Below, one piece after another: positions 1 through 8,873 of a stretch of 14,828 nucleotides of DNA (position 1 is its first letter; every line of letters begins with the position of its first letter). The translations under genes and the position numbers were made by a program. Source of the stretch: Euperipatoides rowelli. Taxonomy: Eukaryota > Onychophora > Udeonychophora > Euonychophora > Peripatopsidae. The notes beneath the pieces are model-generated. The model saw nothing but the letters and a program-made list of their open reading frames with translations. It ran no database searches and was not told the origin of the DNA. The stretch lies in assembly GCA_003024985.2 (NCBI GenBank), contig PXIH01S0006064.1. The stretch is one strand, 5' to 3'.

Positions 1-1828
1 AACTTTAGTTCCCAAGCTTTCTGCCCTTGCCTGAAACAATAAACCACTTCCCCTATCATTTCCATATAACATACCCTCTTCCCTTATATAACCCTTATAT
101 CTATAATTCACTAATGTTTCTTTCTCTTGAAAAAAAAAAAAGCCTGTCATGCAGTGCCATCTAGTGACAATTTTTAAAGATGAAGTTATCATAAAATATT
201 GTTGCCAATGGTTAATTTAGTGATTAATTGAAAACAATTTTCTGTAAAAAAAAGTGCAATTTTTTTTTTGTCAAATTATTCACTTGAAAAAAACTTCACA
301 GTAAAAGTGATATGTTAATAACCTTGTTATATAAACTATTTTATGCAAATATCGTTCTTTGTTGCCAGTTATTAGAAAAAAAAAATTTTTCTATCTTAAA
401 AGCTTACGAGTGACATTCTCAATGGATTGAGGCTCGGTTTTTTACACCATTTAAAAAAATCAAGTCCTATAGTTAGATAAACTATGCAAGTATTTAAAAA
501 AATGCTCTAGTTTTTAACTATTGAAAATATTTTTGATGTAATTGTAAATGTTCTAATCCATTATATTTAAAAATCTTACAAAAGCCTCAGAGTTGATACA
601 ATTAAATAAGGCATTCATTGTATTTCAATATTGTCAATATTGAAAGTGGTTTCATCATTCTATTTGTTCAAACAATTTGACATATTACTGCCATGGCTTG
701 GTTGCAATACAATTAAGTTTTTTTTTAAAAAAAAATAGTTTATTTTTTATGTTGATTAATGAAAAACAAAGTTCTCATTTTTCTGTTTTACATTATGCAT
801 TTTTGAAGATTCATTCTTTATATTGATTTGACTATGTAGTATTTTTATTAGATTTAAAAAAAAAAAAAAAACTTAATAGCTCAGAGACAAACTTAATAGA
901 ATATCTTTACTGGAAACTAGCAGCTAGAATAATGTTGGGTTATTGTTAGTTTTTCTCTCTCCTCAAATGAACTCTTATCAAATTGATTTTATTTATATTT
1001 ATATTTTACATTTCAAATGGGATGAGAAAGAATAGAAACAAAAAAACTCATATTTTCATTTGATACCTCAGAATTAATTTTGTTTATTATATTTACTTTA
1101 TTTTTTAATATTTTTTCCCCCTCCCTATTCATTGGTTTGCGTAAGATACTAAGATTTGTAATATACCATTAGTTTATGTGCCATACCAGAGTTGCTTATA
1201 AAATTGGGCAAATTATATTTAAGATTCAATATATACATATCTAAAACTCAATACACTCAAAATTAGAATTGCTATTTTTTATCCTTTCCTCTTTCCCAAT
1301 TTTTTTTTTTTTTTTTTAATCTCAGGGCATACAAAATGATCTCTATATATTTCTTCTTATAGATCAGTTTTTGGGTATTTTTTTTTTTATTTGCTTTATC
1401 AAAATACTGTAAGTCACTGTAAACAGGTAATAGCTGAAATACGGGTTCCTCATATACTACAGTCATACAGATAGTCCTTTCACTGCACGCAGTCTCATGT
1501 GGCCGACTGCAAATGGACTTTGAACAATATACCAGAATATAGGTTTAGTTTTGAGATGAATAGAATCTTAATCTGATAATTATGTTTATCAATACTTTGC
1601 TATTAAGGGATGACATGATTTCCTAAGCAATTCCAAAGATTTTGAATGTTTGACTGTTTCATTCGAATGACGTTCAAAATGTACTTTTATTTTTTTTTTC
1701 ATAACATTTCCTTTTTCTTTTTTTTTTCCAATTTTAGTTTACAGGGTTTTTTTTCCCTTCTGTACAGGTTTACACATTTGCAGTGATTGCTTAATCTTTT
1801 ATTTTTTTTTAATCAAATGGAATACAGT

Positions 1829-1858
1829 AATATATACAGTATAAATACTGTATATATT
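1829..1858. repeat. Perfect 30-bp inverted repeat (TATACAGTAT / ATACTGTATA)
   Basis: Two 14-base arms (1829-1842 and 1845-1858) are exact reverse complements separated by AA. The core word TATACAGTAT is the same one that makes up the palindromic microsatellite in the hAT copy around 8441-8565, and it recurs beside the TA run near 12824. It is probably a seed of simple-sequence palindrome rather than a protein-binding site. It is not followed by a T-run arrangement that would make a terminator meaningful in a eukaryote. Confidence 0.8.
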
Positions 1859-3199
1859 TTTTATTGGATATAATTTCTTAAAGTTAATTTTGTTAGGGTA
1901 TAGTTATTTGATTAATTATTTCAAATCAGAATTAAGCACTAAATTAAACACACACCTTCATTTGGCAAGTTAATTACGATTGCTTTATCAGTTTGTTATT
2001 TAGCATCGTCTTAAGCTCTTCCCACGTTAAGCCTCTATTTGGCAAACAGTTGTCAGTTGAGTACATTTCATGTATGCGTGGGACATAAAATTACACAAAT
2101 GTTTTGTCATTCATCACAATTCATCCATTGTTGTTTTTGGTGATATGGACCAAAAAATGACATGCAAACAAAAAAAATAGTTATTTTATTAATTGAGTGC
2201 AATGTTGAAGTAATTTCTTAAATATCTTTTTTTTTTGTCGTTATTTACTAGGAGAAGATTGACACATTNAATTTACCTGTAGTTTCATTTACAAGATAAT
2301 TTACAAGAACTCATCTATCGTTAATTTATTAACACTGACATTTGTATGGCATTTCTAATACAAGGGAAATCAAATTAAATAACTTTTTTTGATGTTGGCA
2401 TTACTGCAAAAATATTTACTATGCAAAATTTATCTCTACCATTTTATCTCAGACTTAATACTGTGAAAAAATTATGGTGTATCTCTTTAGTAAACAAGCC
2501 AATTTGATTATTATCATGTTGATGGAATCTTACTTAAACACAAAGATTTAGAGCTGGATTCAAAATCAAAATTTATGTCCTATAATAAATTGATTTTGCT
2601 GCTACAATTTAAACCTAGACTTGTTGACATTTGTAAAACCTGCATTATTGTGCCAATATGTTGTACTTTGTTGAGTTTAAGATTTTAGTTTAACTTACTC
2701 TGGTTTGAGTAATTAATCAAACAATTTATTTGAATGAAATTATACCAGATTTATATTAGAGTTGGAATTAGCAATTAAAATGTCAGAGAAAAATATCCAT
2801 TATTTAAAAAAAAAAAATGCAATTACCACAATAATTTATAAAGTAGAAAGAGTTAGTTCCTTAGGTTAATATCCATACATTCTGAGACTAGAGTTTCAAT
2901 TTTTTTTTTTTAATGAAATCACTTTTTCCTTCAGGTTTATTTTGCTCTGCCTAAAGTAAATGTCAAGTATTGTATGTACTTTGTTTCCATTTTAAAATTA
3001 TCCTTGCCTTACTGTTTTAAATTTCAAGTTGTAAAGCTTTGTTAATTGGATTCTCTAATTTGTAAGCTAAGCCATTTTATAGTTCGTTCTTTAGATTTCA
3101 TCATCTGTATAAAACAACTTCTTTTTTAATTATTTTATAGACCTAGTTATACTGTATATTTTTAAACTTTAAAATGATAAGTAAACACATGATAGCTAT

Positions 3200-3288
3200 T
3201 GTAATCATTTACAATTTGTTTCAAGCTGTTGTAATGATTACAATTTATGTTTTAACTTTTGTAATCATTACAATTTGTTTTTAACCAT
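3200..3288. repeat. Three-copy 30-bp tandem repeat with palindromic TGTAATNATTACA core
   Basis: Units begin at 3200, 3230 and 3260, a spacing of exactly 30 bases. Each carries TGTAATCATT(T)ACAATTTG or a near variant, followed by a T-rich spacer. The core of copy 2 (TGTAATGATTACA) is the reverse complement of the core of copy 3 (TGTAATCATTACA), because the 13-mer is palindromic except at its centre. The half-sites TAAT/ATTA resemble homeodomain recognition sites, which is an inference only. The precise spacing indicates tandem duplication of one unit. Confidence 0.75.
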
Positions 3289-3863
3289 TGGGCCTGATTT
3301 TAAAACCAGTTATTATTAACTTCATGTGCAACAGTTGAATCTCACACCCTTCCCCTGTCTTTCCCCATCTAAAATTGAGCTAGCATGTTTTTTTTTTGTG
3401 TGTGTTTTTTTTTTCTATTTACAGTATATACAACAGATACTGCTATTTATTTATTTTAATATTAGCATTACACTTTTAGAATATACATTTTTTTTAGGTA
3501 TGACATTTTTGTTACCTATTTACTCCAGCATTTATGATAAAATAAGAGCTGTGAGAAAGAAAGAAAAAAAAAAGATATGTTACAGTCTACAGATTTGCAC
3601 AACAATATAGGAATTTTACCTTACAGTAGAGATGTTCTAGATCTGTTGATATGAATTTATACAACAAGCCTCTTTAAAATTTATATCTTTCCAGTGCATT
3701 TGCAACATTTATTTATTTTAACTATACTTCCTGAAATTGATATATTTAAAAATATAAAATTATTTATAATTACTGAATGTTTATTTTAAAAATTTTGTTT
3801 GAAATTTATTTTACCAGTGAACTTACTTGATCCCTGTTGTAATATAGATTTGTGTATTTTACT

Positions 3864-4005
3864 ATATAATGGATGCTAGTGGGGAGCTGGGGGATGATAA
3901 TTATTATTTACATATGGGTGTATTATCCCTCCATGGATCAGGTCAGATATGTGGGAACGATAGTGTAGTATTTGGGACATATCCCTCAGCCACTATCATT
4001 TTATA
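3864..4005. repeat. Imperfect inverted repeat of about 140 bp
   Basis: The left arm (about 3864-3900, TATAATGGATGCTAGTGG then GGGGGAT) resembles the reverse complement of the right arm (about 3974-4005, TATAAAATGATAGTGG then GAGGGATATG). Several bases are gained or lost between the arms. It could be a degraded miniature inverted-repeat element or an isolated snap-back sequence. No target-site duplication was recognised, so the class is left open. Confidence 0.35.
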
Positions 4006-4801
4006 AATGAAATCCCATTCACCCCTTCACCATTTTTTTTTTTTTTTAGAGTTGTAAAAATGTCTCCGCAAAGAATCCTGCATGTTTAGAATATAATTAA
4101 ATAAATGATTGTCTACTTAATGTTTCAAAATATTAAGTGGCTAATCAATTCAAGCTATTAAATTAATTAATTGGAAGCAGTTGACTGACAAAAACAAAAT
4201 ACATCAAACCTATCAAACAATTTAAATTCTCAAAAATAAAAATAAACATTTTCTACTTATAAATTCCATAAAAATGCATACTATTTTGCTAGCGGAAATG
4301 TTTGTCTATTTCAAGTATGTATAATGTCTTCACTGATTGTGGCCATGTATAAGTTATAAGTAAAAGTTATAAGATTTATTTTTTTATAATCACAAAATGA
4401 TACATTTTTGCATTTAGATTCAACAAATGATATCCCTCTCCCCTCCCCTAACCTCATATTAAATAACTACATTAAAAATGATGATGTTCTCACTTTTGTT
4501 TGTCAAGTTTGCACTTTGTTTTTTGCATTGTCTATTTTTAATTGAAATATCTTGCGTCAATCATCTTGGTTTTCTTGACATATGGGAACAATTCCCCATT
4601 TATGAGTTTCTCCATTTCCTAATGATCTAATCACACATGGGCTAGCATTTGTCTAAGGTTTCCCAATCTGGTGTGTCATAAATGGGTTTCAGAAGGACTC
4701 AAAAAATTCGAAATATCGGAAATTTCCTAATAAAGCATGCATGCTGTAACAAACGTGTATACCTATTTTTAAACAAAGTTCAAATTGCATATTATATAAG
4801 G

Positions 4802-5132
4802 CGGGGGTGTTGGAGCCAGGTTGCTGGAGTGCTGNTCTGTCTCCAAATCATTTCCATTTAACATTTGATCTAATACACTTAATTAGAAGTTTTTTTATTC
4901 TGATCACAAAATTTAATTATTTTAGGTTTGAAAAGTATGTAAAATTGTGCAGTACATCATTACGCTCTCATATTTTATTGTAAGAAAAATTCCAGTTGTA
5001 TTTCAGCTTTTTTTTTTAAAGCTATAAATTTTAAAGGCAGTTGGAGCTGAGAAAATTTCAAGTATTTTCCAGCTCCAGCAAAATATAGATGCTCCAGGTA
5101 GCTTTACCTCATGCTCCAGCTTCAAAGCACTG
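4802..5132. mobile_element. Possible small hAT-like non-autonomous element
   Basis: The left end (4803 on, GGGGGTGTTGGAGCCAGG) and the reverse complement of the right end (from 5132, CAGTGCTTTGAAGCTGGAGC) share a common pattern with GGAGC blocks. Further GGAGC/GCTCC words cluster near both ends (5041-5120). This layout of CAG-type termini followed by short subterminal repeats is usual for hAT MITEs. The 8 bases flanking the proposed ends do not match (ATATAAGG against CCTATGTC), so a target-site duplication is not supported and the limits are uncertain. A single N lies inside at about 4834. Confidence 0.3.
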
Positions 5133-5454
5133 CCTATGTCTTGTTCCCTTAGTCAGAAAAATACCTAAATTAGCCTAATAAAAGTGATACTTTTTGAAAA
5201 TAATACATAATGGAAATCCAAACTACCTACCACCCTTACCATGCAGGAGGGTACTAATGTCCAGCAGTGTAATTTGTAACTTCCTAAACTTTTTCCACAA
5301 AATGAGTATAAAGGTATACCTAAAAGTATATAATGTTTATAGCATTACATATGTTGAATTCATGCACCGTACAGTTTTTCTGACACTGCATTCCACAAAT
5401 GCAACAAGAAGAAAAATGGCCTACAAAAGAAACCCTTATAGTGCTAATTAAAAC
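5133..5454. other. Non-coding stretch, nothing recognised
   Basis: This is AT-rich sequence between the possible small hAT element and the LINE-tail-like segment. An 85-codon plus-strand frame (5194-5451) is open here. Its translation has no recognisable domain or composition typical of a real protein, and it is best treated as chance. Confidence 0.5.
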
Positions 5455-5553
5455 AATGCCCAAATTTAACGGTAGCCAATTTCCACTGGGTCCTAGAGAG
5501 TAACTATGTCAAATTTGGTCCAGATCGGTTTAAGGGTTTAGTGTGTATAGAGA
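5455..5553 (+). repeat. LINE/SINE 3'-tail-like fragment
   Basis: The stretch around 5507-5535 (GTCAAATTTGGTCCAGATCG followed by GTTTAAGGGTTTAG) matches a style of sequence I know from the 3' regions of RTE/CR1-like LINEs and tRNA-SINEs in invertebrates. In those, a caaattt-ggtccagatcggtt motif precedes a short tail. No LINE coding sequence is visible upstream, so at most a 5'-truncated fragment is present. The hAT A target-site duplication follows directly, so a hAT may have landed at the edge of this older repeat. Confidence 0.35.
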
Positions 5554-5561
5554 ACTTAGAC
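5554..5561. repeat. Target-site duplication ACTTAGAC, left copy (hAT A)
   Basis: These eight bases immediately precede the CAGGCATGGG terminus at 5562. An exact copy lies at 8866-8873, directly after a hAT right terminus. An 8-bp duplication is the hallmark of hAT insertion. The two copies bracket a 3.3-kb interval that includes half of a gypsy element, which is incompatible with one simple insertion (see the interlocking finding). Confidence 0.8.
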
Positions 5562-6090
5562 CAGGCATGGGCAACATACAGCCCGCGGGCCAGATTCGGC
5601 CTGCTGCATCAGATTATGTGGCCCGCGATCAATCGTAAATTTAATAAGTTCAAACTGTCATTATCATTAAAGCAGCAAATTTTATCTAAAATGTTTTATT
5701 ATCTTTGCTATTTATTTTAAATGATTACACACATATAGTATGCAGTAATTATGCATATTATTAATGTATTGTGTCTTTCCCGGAATAAATAAAATTAATA
5801 AAGAATAATTAATAAAACAAAGTTATGAGAAAAGCAAATCAAACACCGTAATTCATGTGGTGTCTAATTGCAATGAAAGACAATAAACAATCTGCTGTCA
5901 GCTAAGATCTCGTAATGTTTTTTTTAATAGCATTTAGCCTAATATTATTGATCTTTAAACAAAGATATGGTAAAGAAATTACAAATGTTGAAAAATTCTT
6001 CAAATTAAATCATCTTTATAATAATAAACTACCCAATGTTTGTACTTTTTCACCCCACTTTTAAGAAAACTACAGCAGAGCTTCTTAATC
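5562..6090 (+). mobile_element. hAT A, left half (non-autonomous)
   Basis: The terminus CAGGCATGGGCAACATACAG is followed by a GC-rich subterminal block with GCCCGCGGGC (from 5581), as in many hAT families with a gggcaac/gcccgcgggcc end. The next 490 bases align base for base, with scattered substitutions and small indels, to 7569-8088 in the second copy. Shared landmarks are AATCGTAAAT, AAAGCAGCAAATTTTATC, CTTTCCCGGAATAAATAAAA, GCTAAGATCTCGTAATG and CAGCAGAGCTTCTTAA. Homology ends at about 6087, three bases before a single N. No transposase frame is visible, so this is a deletion-derivative or MITE-like copy. Its right half appears to be the segment ending at 8865. Confidence 0.88.
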
Positions 6091-6091
6091 N
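6091..6091. other. Single N at the hAT A / gypsy junction
   Basis: The N falls exactly where hAT homology ends and the minus-strand gypsy integrase remnant begins. It may be a scaffold join, so adjacency across it should not be trusted. Confidence 0.6.
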
Positions 6092-6760
6092 AGCCTAGTC
6101 GTTACATACCAGTGGTGAACTTCTACTCGCAGTACAAGGAGATCATATTATACTCGCACATCATTCATAATCTAATCTGCGCCAACAGCAATGTGATATA
6201 AAGTTGAGTGTTTTGCCATTTATTCTTTCTGATATGCCATTGGAGCTTGGCCAGTAACTATTTGTGGTCAATCTCTCTATTCCCAGCTTTGCACAGAGGG
6301 TAGACATGATGTGCCCTACTAGTTGCGATCTGATAGAATGCATTTTGAGCCACCATATTGCGTATATATGGTATCCATGTAATCTTTTTTTGGAATTATG
6401 TGGGCTTGGGAATGGGCTGGCAATTTTATGTGATTATATAATTGTTTCTTTGTGTGGTGGAGAATGGACCTAAAATATCGATGCTGACCTTCGACATGCA
6501 GGTGGAAGGAGGTTTGACAACTTTGTATATGAGCTTTTACACATCCTTAGTTCCTACGCTGACATTTTTTTATATATTCTCTTATGTCTGTAAAGATTGT
6601 TTCCCATGTTGTTTGTTTTTATTTTGTATAGTGTTTTATCTAAGGAAAAGTGTCCCCCAATGATGCTATTGTGTAGAAATACAAAACATCTGGTATGAGG
6701 GATGCTGGGACTACTGTTCTGTAAGCTGAGATTTGATTTTCCTAGTTGTATTGATTTCAT
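6092..6760 (-). pseudogene. Gypsy integrase remnant
   Basis: In retrotransposons integrase inserts the cDNA copy into the genome. Reading right to left, an HHCC-type zinc-binding start is seen as HNSIIGGHFSLDKTL (the His pair at about 6673-6650). The DDE core follows in pieces. IDILGPF carries the first Asp (codon 6477-6479), CILSDR the second (6328-6330), and NGISERING the Glu (6227-6229). The second Asp and the Glu are 101 nt apart, against 108 nt for the usual D-35-E spacing, so about 7 nt are lost and the frame changes. The LGIERLTTNSYWPSSNG block just before the Glu is typical of the family. All three catalytic residues survive, but at least two frame changes and the truncation at 6091 disable the gene. 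Confidence 0.85.
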
Positions 6761-6960
6761 GAGTATTTGGTTTTCATTGAGGATAAAATTTTCATTATTT
6801 GTATTTTATTTTGTTTATCAAATTATTACAGTAATCGTCTTTTTGTTCTTGCTGCATTAGCTCGATTGTGATTGGTCTTTTGCTAATTTCTAATGTTGGT
6901 TTCGGACTCATGATTTTGCAAGAGCATATCGGCAAAGCTATTTAACCTACTGGGAATATG
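6761..6960 (-). pseudogene. Degraded RNase H-integrase tether of the gypsy element
   Basis: In an intact Ty3/gypsy polyprotein this interval would carry the end of RNase H and the tether to integrase. Short minus-strand pieces such as PSRLNSFADMLLQ are open near 6900-6955, but stops interrupt all frames. No separate domain is recognised. It is assigned by position between RNase H and the integrase zinc-binding motif. Confidence 0.5.
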
Positions 6961-7380
6961 TTAAAAATGGATGTCATTTTGTTGTATGTTAATGAAATTT
7001 GTGTCTTTTAATTCGATCATGTAGATCAATGGCTTGTAGTCTGCCAGTAGTAGTATTTTGTTCCCATAGGTCTTGTATTTGAAGTGGTCTAATGCAAATA
7101 CGATGGCTAATGCTTTGTGCTCTATAACTGGGTAGTTTCGCTCGGCTTTTATTAGCCTACGACTGCCATAAGCTATTGGTTGAAACTCGCCATTTTCGTA
7201 TTCTTGCTCCAATACTGCTCCTAGTGATATGAGCGAGGTGTAAGTCTTTATAATGACTGGTTTGTCGTATCTTGGAAAGGCTAGTAGGGGTGCAGTAATT
7301 AGTTTTTGTTTGAGTGTTTGAAATGCTACCGCCACGCTGTCATTCCAGGTAACTTTGGTATTTCTTTTTTTCATTGTCAT
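6961..7380 (-). pseudogene. Gypsy RNase H remnant
   Basis: RNase H degrades the RNA strand of the RNA-DNA hybrid during reverse transcription. The 139-codon frame shows the family blocks in order: AFQTLKQKLITAPLLAFPRY, then GAVLEQEYENGEFQPIAYGS, then ERNYPVIEHKALAIVFALDH, then LLADYKPL. The acidic residue in the E-x-x-A-L-A block is present. The first catalytic Asp, in the block that normally reads T-D-A-S, is replaced by Tyr (KTYTSL, codon 7240-7242), a one-base change from an Asp codon. The block before PL also reads ADY rather than the usual TDH. A frame change in the T-rich run near 7360-7380 separates it from the upstream reverse transcriptase. Confidence 0.88.
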
Positions 7381-7568
7381 AAAGAGGGGCAGCTATTTTG
7401 GTGAAATTTGTTATGCTGACAAGAAAGCTCCTCACTCCCTTTACTGTTGTTGGTCGAACTAATTTTTGTATAGCAGAAACGCTGTTTTTGACTTGTCGGC
7501 AACCGTTTTTATTGACCATATGCCCTAAATATTTTATGGACTCTGAATGACTTTTGGAGGGTTTAACA
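7340..7568 (-). pseudogene. Gypsy reverse transcriptase, C-terminal part
   Basis: This continues reverse transcriptase after the hAT insertion. PSKSHSESIKYLGHMVNKNG, then VSAIQKLVRPTTVKGVRSFL, then KIAAPL are the end of the thumb and the connection found in Ty3/gypsy elements. The stretch between RSFL and IAAPL looks several residues shorter than usual, suggesting a small deletion. The frame opens directly out of the hAT terminus at 7569, where the duplicated GTTTAACA falls within the Val-Lys codons. It overlaps the RNase H frame by about 40 nt because of the frameshift near 7370. Confidence 0.85.
7561..7568. repeat. Target-site duplication GTTTAACA, left copy (hAT B)
   Basis: It directly precedes the CAGGCATGTG terminus at 7569, and an exact copy lies at 9800-9807 directly after a hAT right terminus. 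It is part of the gypsy reverse transcriptase coding sequence. Confidence 0.88.
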
Positions 7569-8040
7569 CAGGCATGTGCAACATAGAGCCCTCGGGTCAG
7601 ATCCGATTCACCATATCTGTTTATGTGGCCAACGATCAATCGTAAACTTAAGAAGTTTAAACTGTCATTATCATTAAAGCAGCAAATTTTATCTAAATTG
7701 TTTTATTATCTTTGCTTTTTATTTTAAATGATTACATACAATATATAGTTTTCACTTTGCAGTAATTATAAATATTATTAATATATTGTATCTTTCCCGG
7801 AATAAATAAAATTAATAAAGAATAATATTAATAAAACAAAGTTACGAAAGCAAATCAAATGCCGTGGTCACGTGGTGTCTAATTGAATGAATGGTATTAA
7901 ACAATCAGCTAAGATCTCGTAATGTTTTTTTTTTTAATAGCATTTAATGTTGATCTTTAAACAAAGATATCGTAAAGAAATCGTTTGAAAATTCTTCAAA
8001 TCAATCATCTTTATAATAAACTACCCAATGTTTGTACTCA

Positions 8041-8056
8041 CCCCCCCCCCCCCCCC
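8041..8056. repeat. C16 homopolymer
   Basis: Sixteen C residues lie in the left half of this hAT copy. The aligned place in hAT A (about 6050-6058) reads CACCCCACTT, so the run expanded in this copy only. Long C runs are rare in AT-rich DNA and are a place where sequencing and assembly slip. Confidence 0.9.
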
Positions 8057-8261
8057 AAGTTTAGGAAAATTACAGCAGAGCTTCTTAAGTAATTTTTATT
8101 ATTTTTAACAAATAGTTTATTATTGGTGTCATTTTCGGCTGTCCTTGGTAATCATTTTAAAATGAACTCTTTATTTTAATATCCCTCCCGCGCTTTATTT
8201 GAGAATAGAACTTATAAACTATAGGTTTGATTATCCAGAAATGTTTAAAAAAAGAAAAAAA

Positions 8262-8605
8262 AGTCTCTTTTTGTCTGTCTGTTTCTATCGCTCGCTCTGT
8301 TTCTCTCTTTGTCTCTATCCCTCTCTCTATTTCTTTATTTCTCTCTAACTTTCTATATTCCTCATTATCTATCTATTTCTCTCTATTTCTTTGTATTTAT
8401 CTATCTATCCAGCTATCTGTCTGTCTATCCATCTATATTATATATACAGTATACTGTATATATGTCGCATATACTGTATATACAGTATACTGTATATTAT
8501 ACAGTATACTGTATACAGTATATACTGTATATATGTATACTGTATATATACAGTATACTGTAAAAAGATAGGTAGATAGATAGATAGATATAGATATACA
8601 CACAT
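8262..8605. repeat. Compound microsatellite with large inverted structure
   Basis: The left side is T/C-rich (TCTCT, TCTG and TCTA words, 8262-8440). The centre (8441-8565) is made of TATACAGTATACTGTATA words that are self-complementary. The right side (8567-8598) is GATA/TAGA, the complement of the TCTA side. The whole can fold as one long hairpin, with CTAT arms pairing to ATAG arms around an AT-rich palindromic core. Open frames of 60-114 codons on both strands here are artefacts of the repeat. Confidence 0.85.
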
Positions 8606-8865
8606 GCAAATGCAATTATAAGTTGGATTCAGAAATATAACAATTATACAATGTATGCTGTATGTGCACCGTGTATTCTCTTAAAGTGACAAAATTGAAT
8701 TATTTAAACATAAATTTAAAATAAAATTCTGGGAGACCCCTTTCCCCTCGCTGCATCTTTGTTTCGGTTCTCTTGGAATTTTTTTCCGCTTGAAGACCGG
8801 CCCAGCCCGCGGAGAATTGTAAATTTTCAATCTGGTCCTCGTGCCGAAACTGTTGCCTAGACCAG

Positions 8866-8873
8866 ACTTAGAC
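8866..8873. repeat. Target-site duplication ACTTAGAC, right copy (hAT A)
   Basis: This is an exact match to 5554-5561, placed immediately after the right terminus TGTTGCCTAGACCAG. It identifies the sequence beginning at 8874 as the original right flank of the hAT A insertion. Confidence 0.8.

Larger units (their letters stand above)
1..4801. other. AT-rich non-coding DNA, no gene recognised
   Basis: This is a very AT-rich stretch with dozens of A or T runs of 8-17 bases (for example near 131-142, 858-871, 1301-1317 and 4031-4048). It has no open frame that resembles a protein. The longest frames, at 1272-1466 (minus) and 3326-3610 (plus), encode low-complexity Lys- or Phe-rich strings derived from poly-A/T and show no domain. 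No rRNA, tRNA or transposon coding sequence was recognised. The texture would fit an intergenic region, a long intron or a long 3' UTR, and the sequence does not tell these apart. A single N at about 2270 marks an unresolved base. The small repeats inside it are listed separately. Confidence 0.7.
6092..7568 (-). mobile_element. Ty3/gypsy retrotransposon, 3' part (RT end, RNase H, integrase)
   Basis: Read on the minus strand this carries the end of reverse transcriptase, RNase H and integrase in the canonical Ty3/gypsy order, with integrase after RNase H (Ty1/copia has integrase before RT). It is continuous with 9808-13094 once the hAT bracketed by GTTTAACA is discounted. The element stops at the N at 6091. 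The integrase C-terminus and the 3' LTR that should follow are not found in the window. Several frameshifts make it non-functional as given. Confidence 0.88.
7569..8865 (+). mobile_element. Full-length hAT copy, apparently chimeric (left of B, right of A)
   Basis: This 1,297-bp non-autonomous copy runs from terminus to terminus (CAGGCATGTGCAACA to TGTTGCCTAGACCAG; the latter has three mismatches to the consensus end). The left half aligns to hAT A (5562-6090). The right portion (8609-8865) aligns to 9622-9799 but has about 79 extra bases near 8685-8765. The centre is filled with TC-rich and ATAC/GATA-type microsatellite. Its left flank is GTTTAACA and its right flank ACTTAGAC, which are the duplications of two different insertions. 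As written it therefore joins halves of two copies. No transposase is visible. Confidence 0.8.

Noticed and set aside
1272-1466. 64-codon minus-strand frame
   Set aside because: It is driven by poly-T on the plus strand read as Lys. There is no sign of a real protein.
3326-3610. 94-codon plus-strand frame
   Set aside because: Its translation is Phe/Leu/Ile-rich from T runs and then Lys-rich from A runs. It has no domain or coding-like composition.
6264-6663. Plus-strand frames of 69 and 73 codons
   Set aside because: They are antisense shadows of the integrase remnant, whose zinc-binding and DDE motifs are on the minus strand.
8227-8615. Several overlapping frames of 60-114 codons on both strands
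   Set aside because: They are produced by the TCTA/TATACAGTA/GATA microsatellite, giving repetitive Ser/Leu/Tyr/Ile/Val strings. They are not genes.
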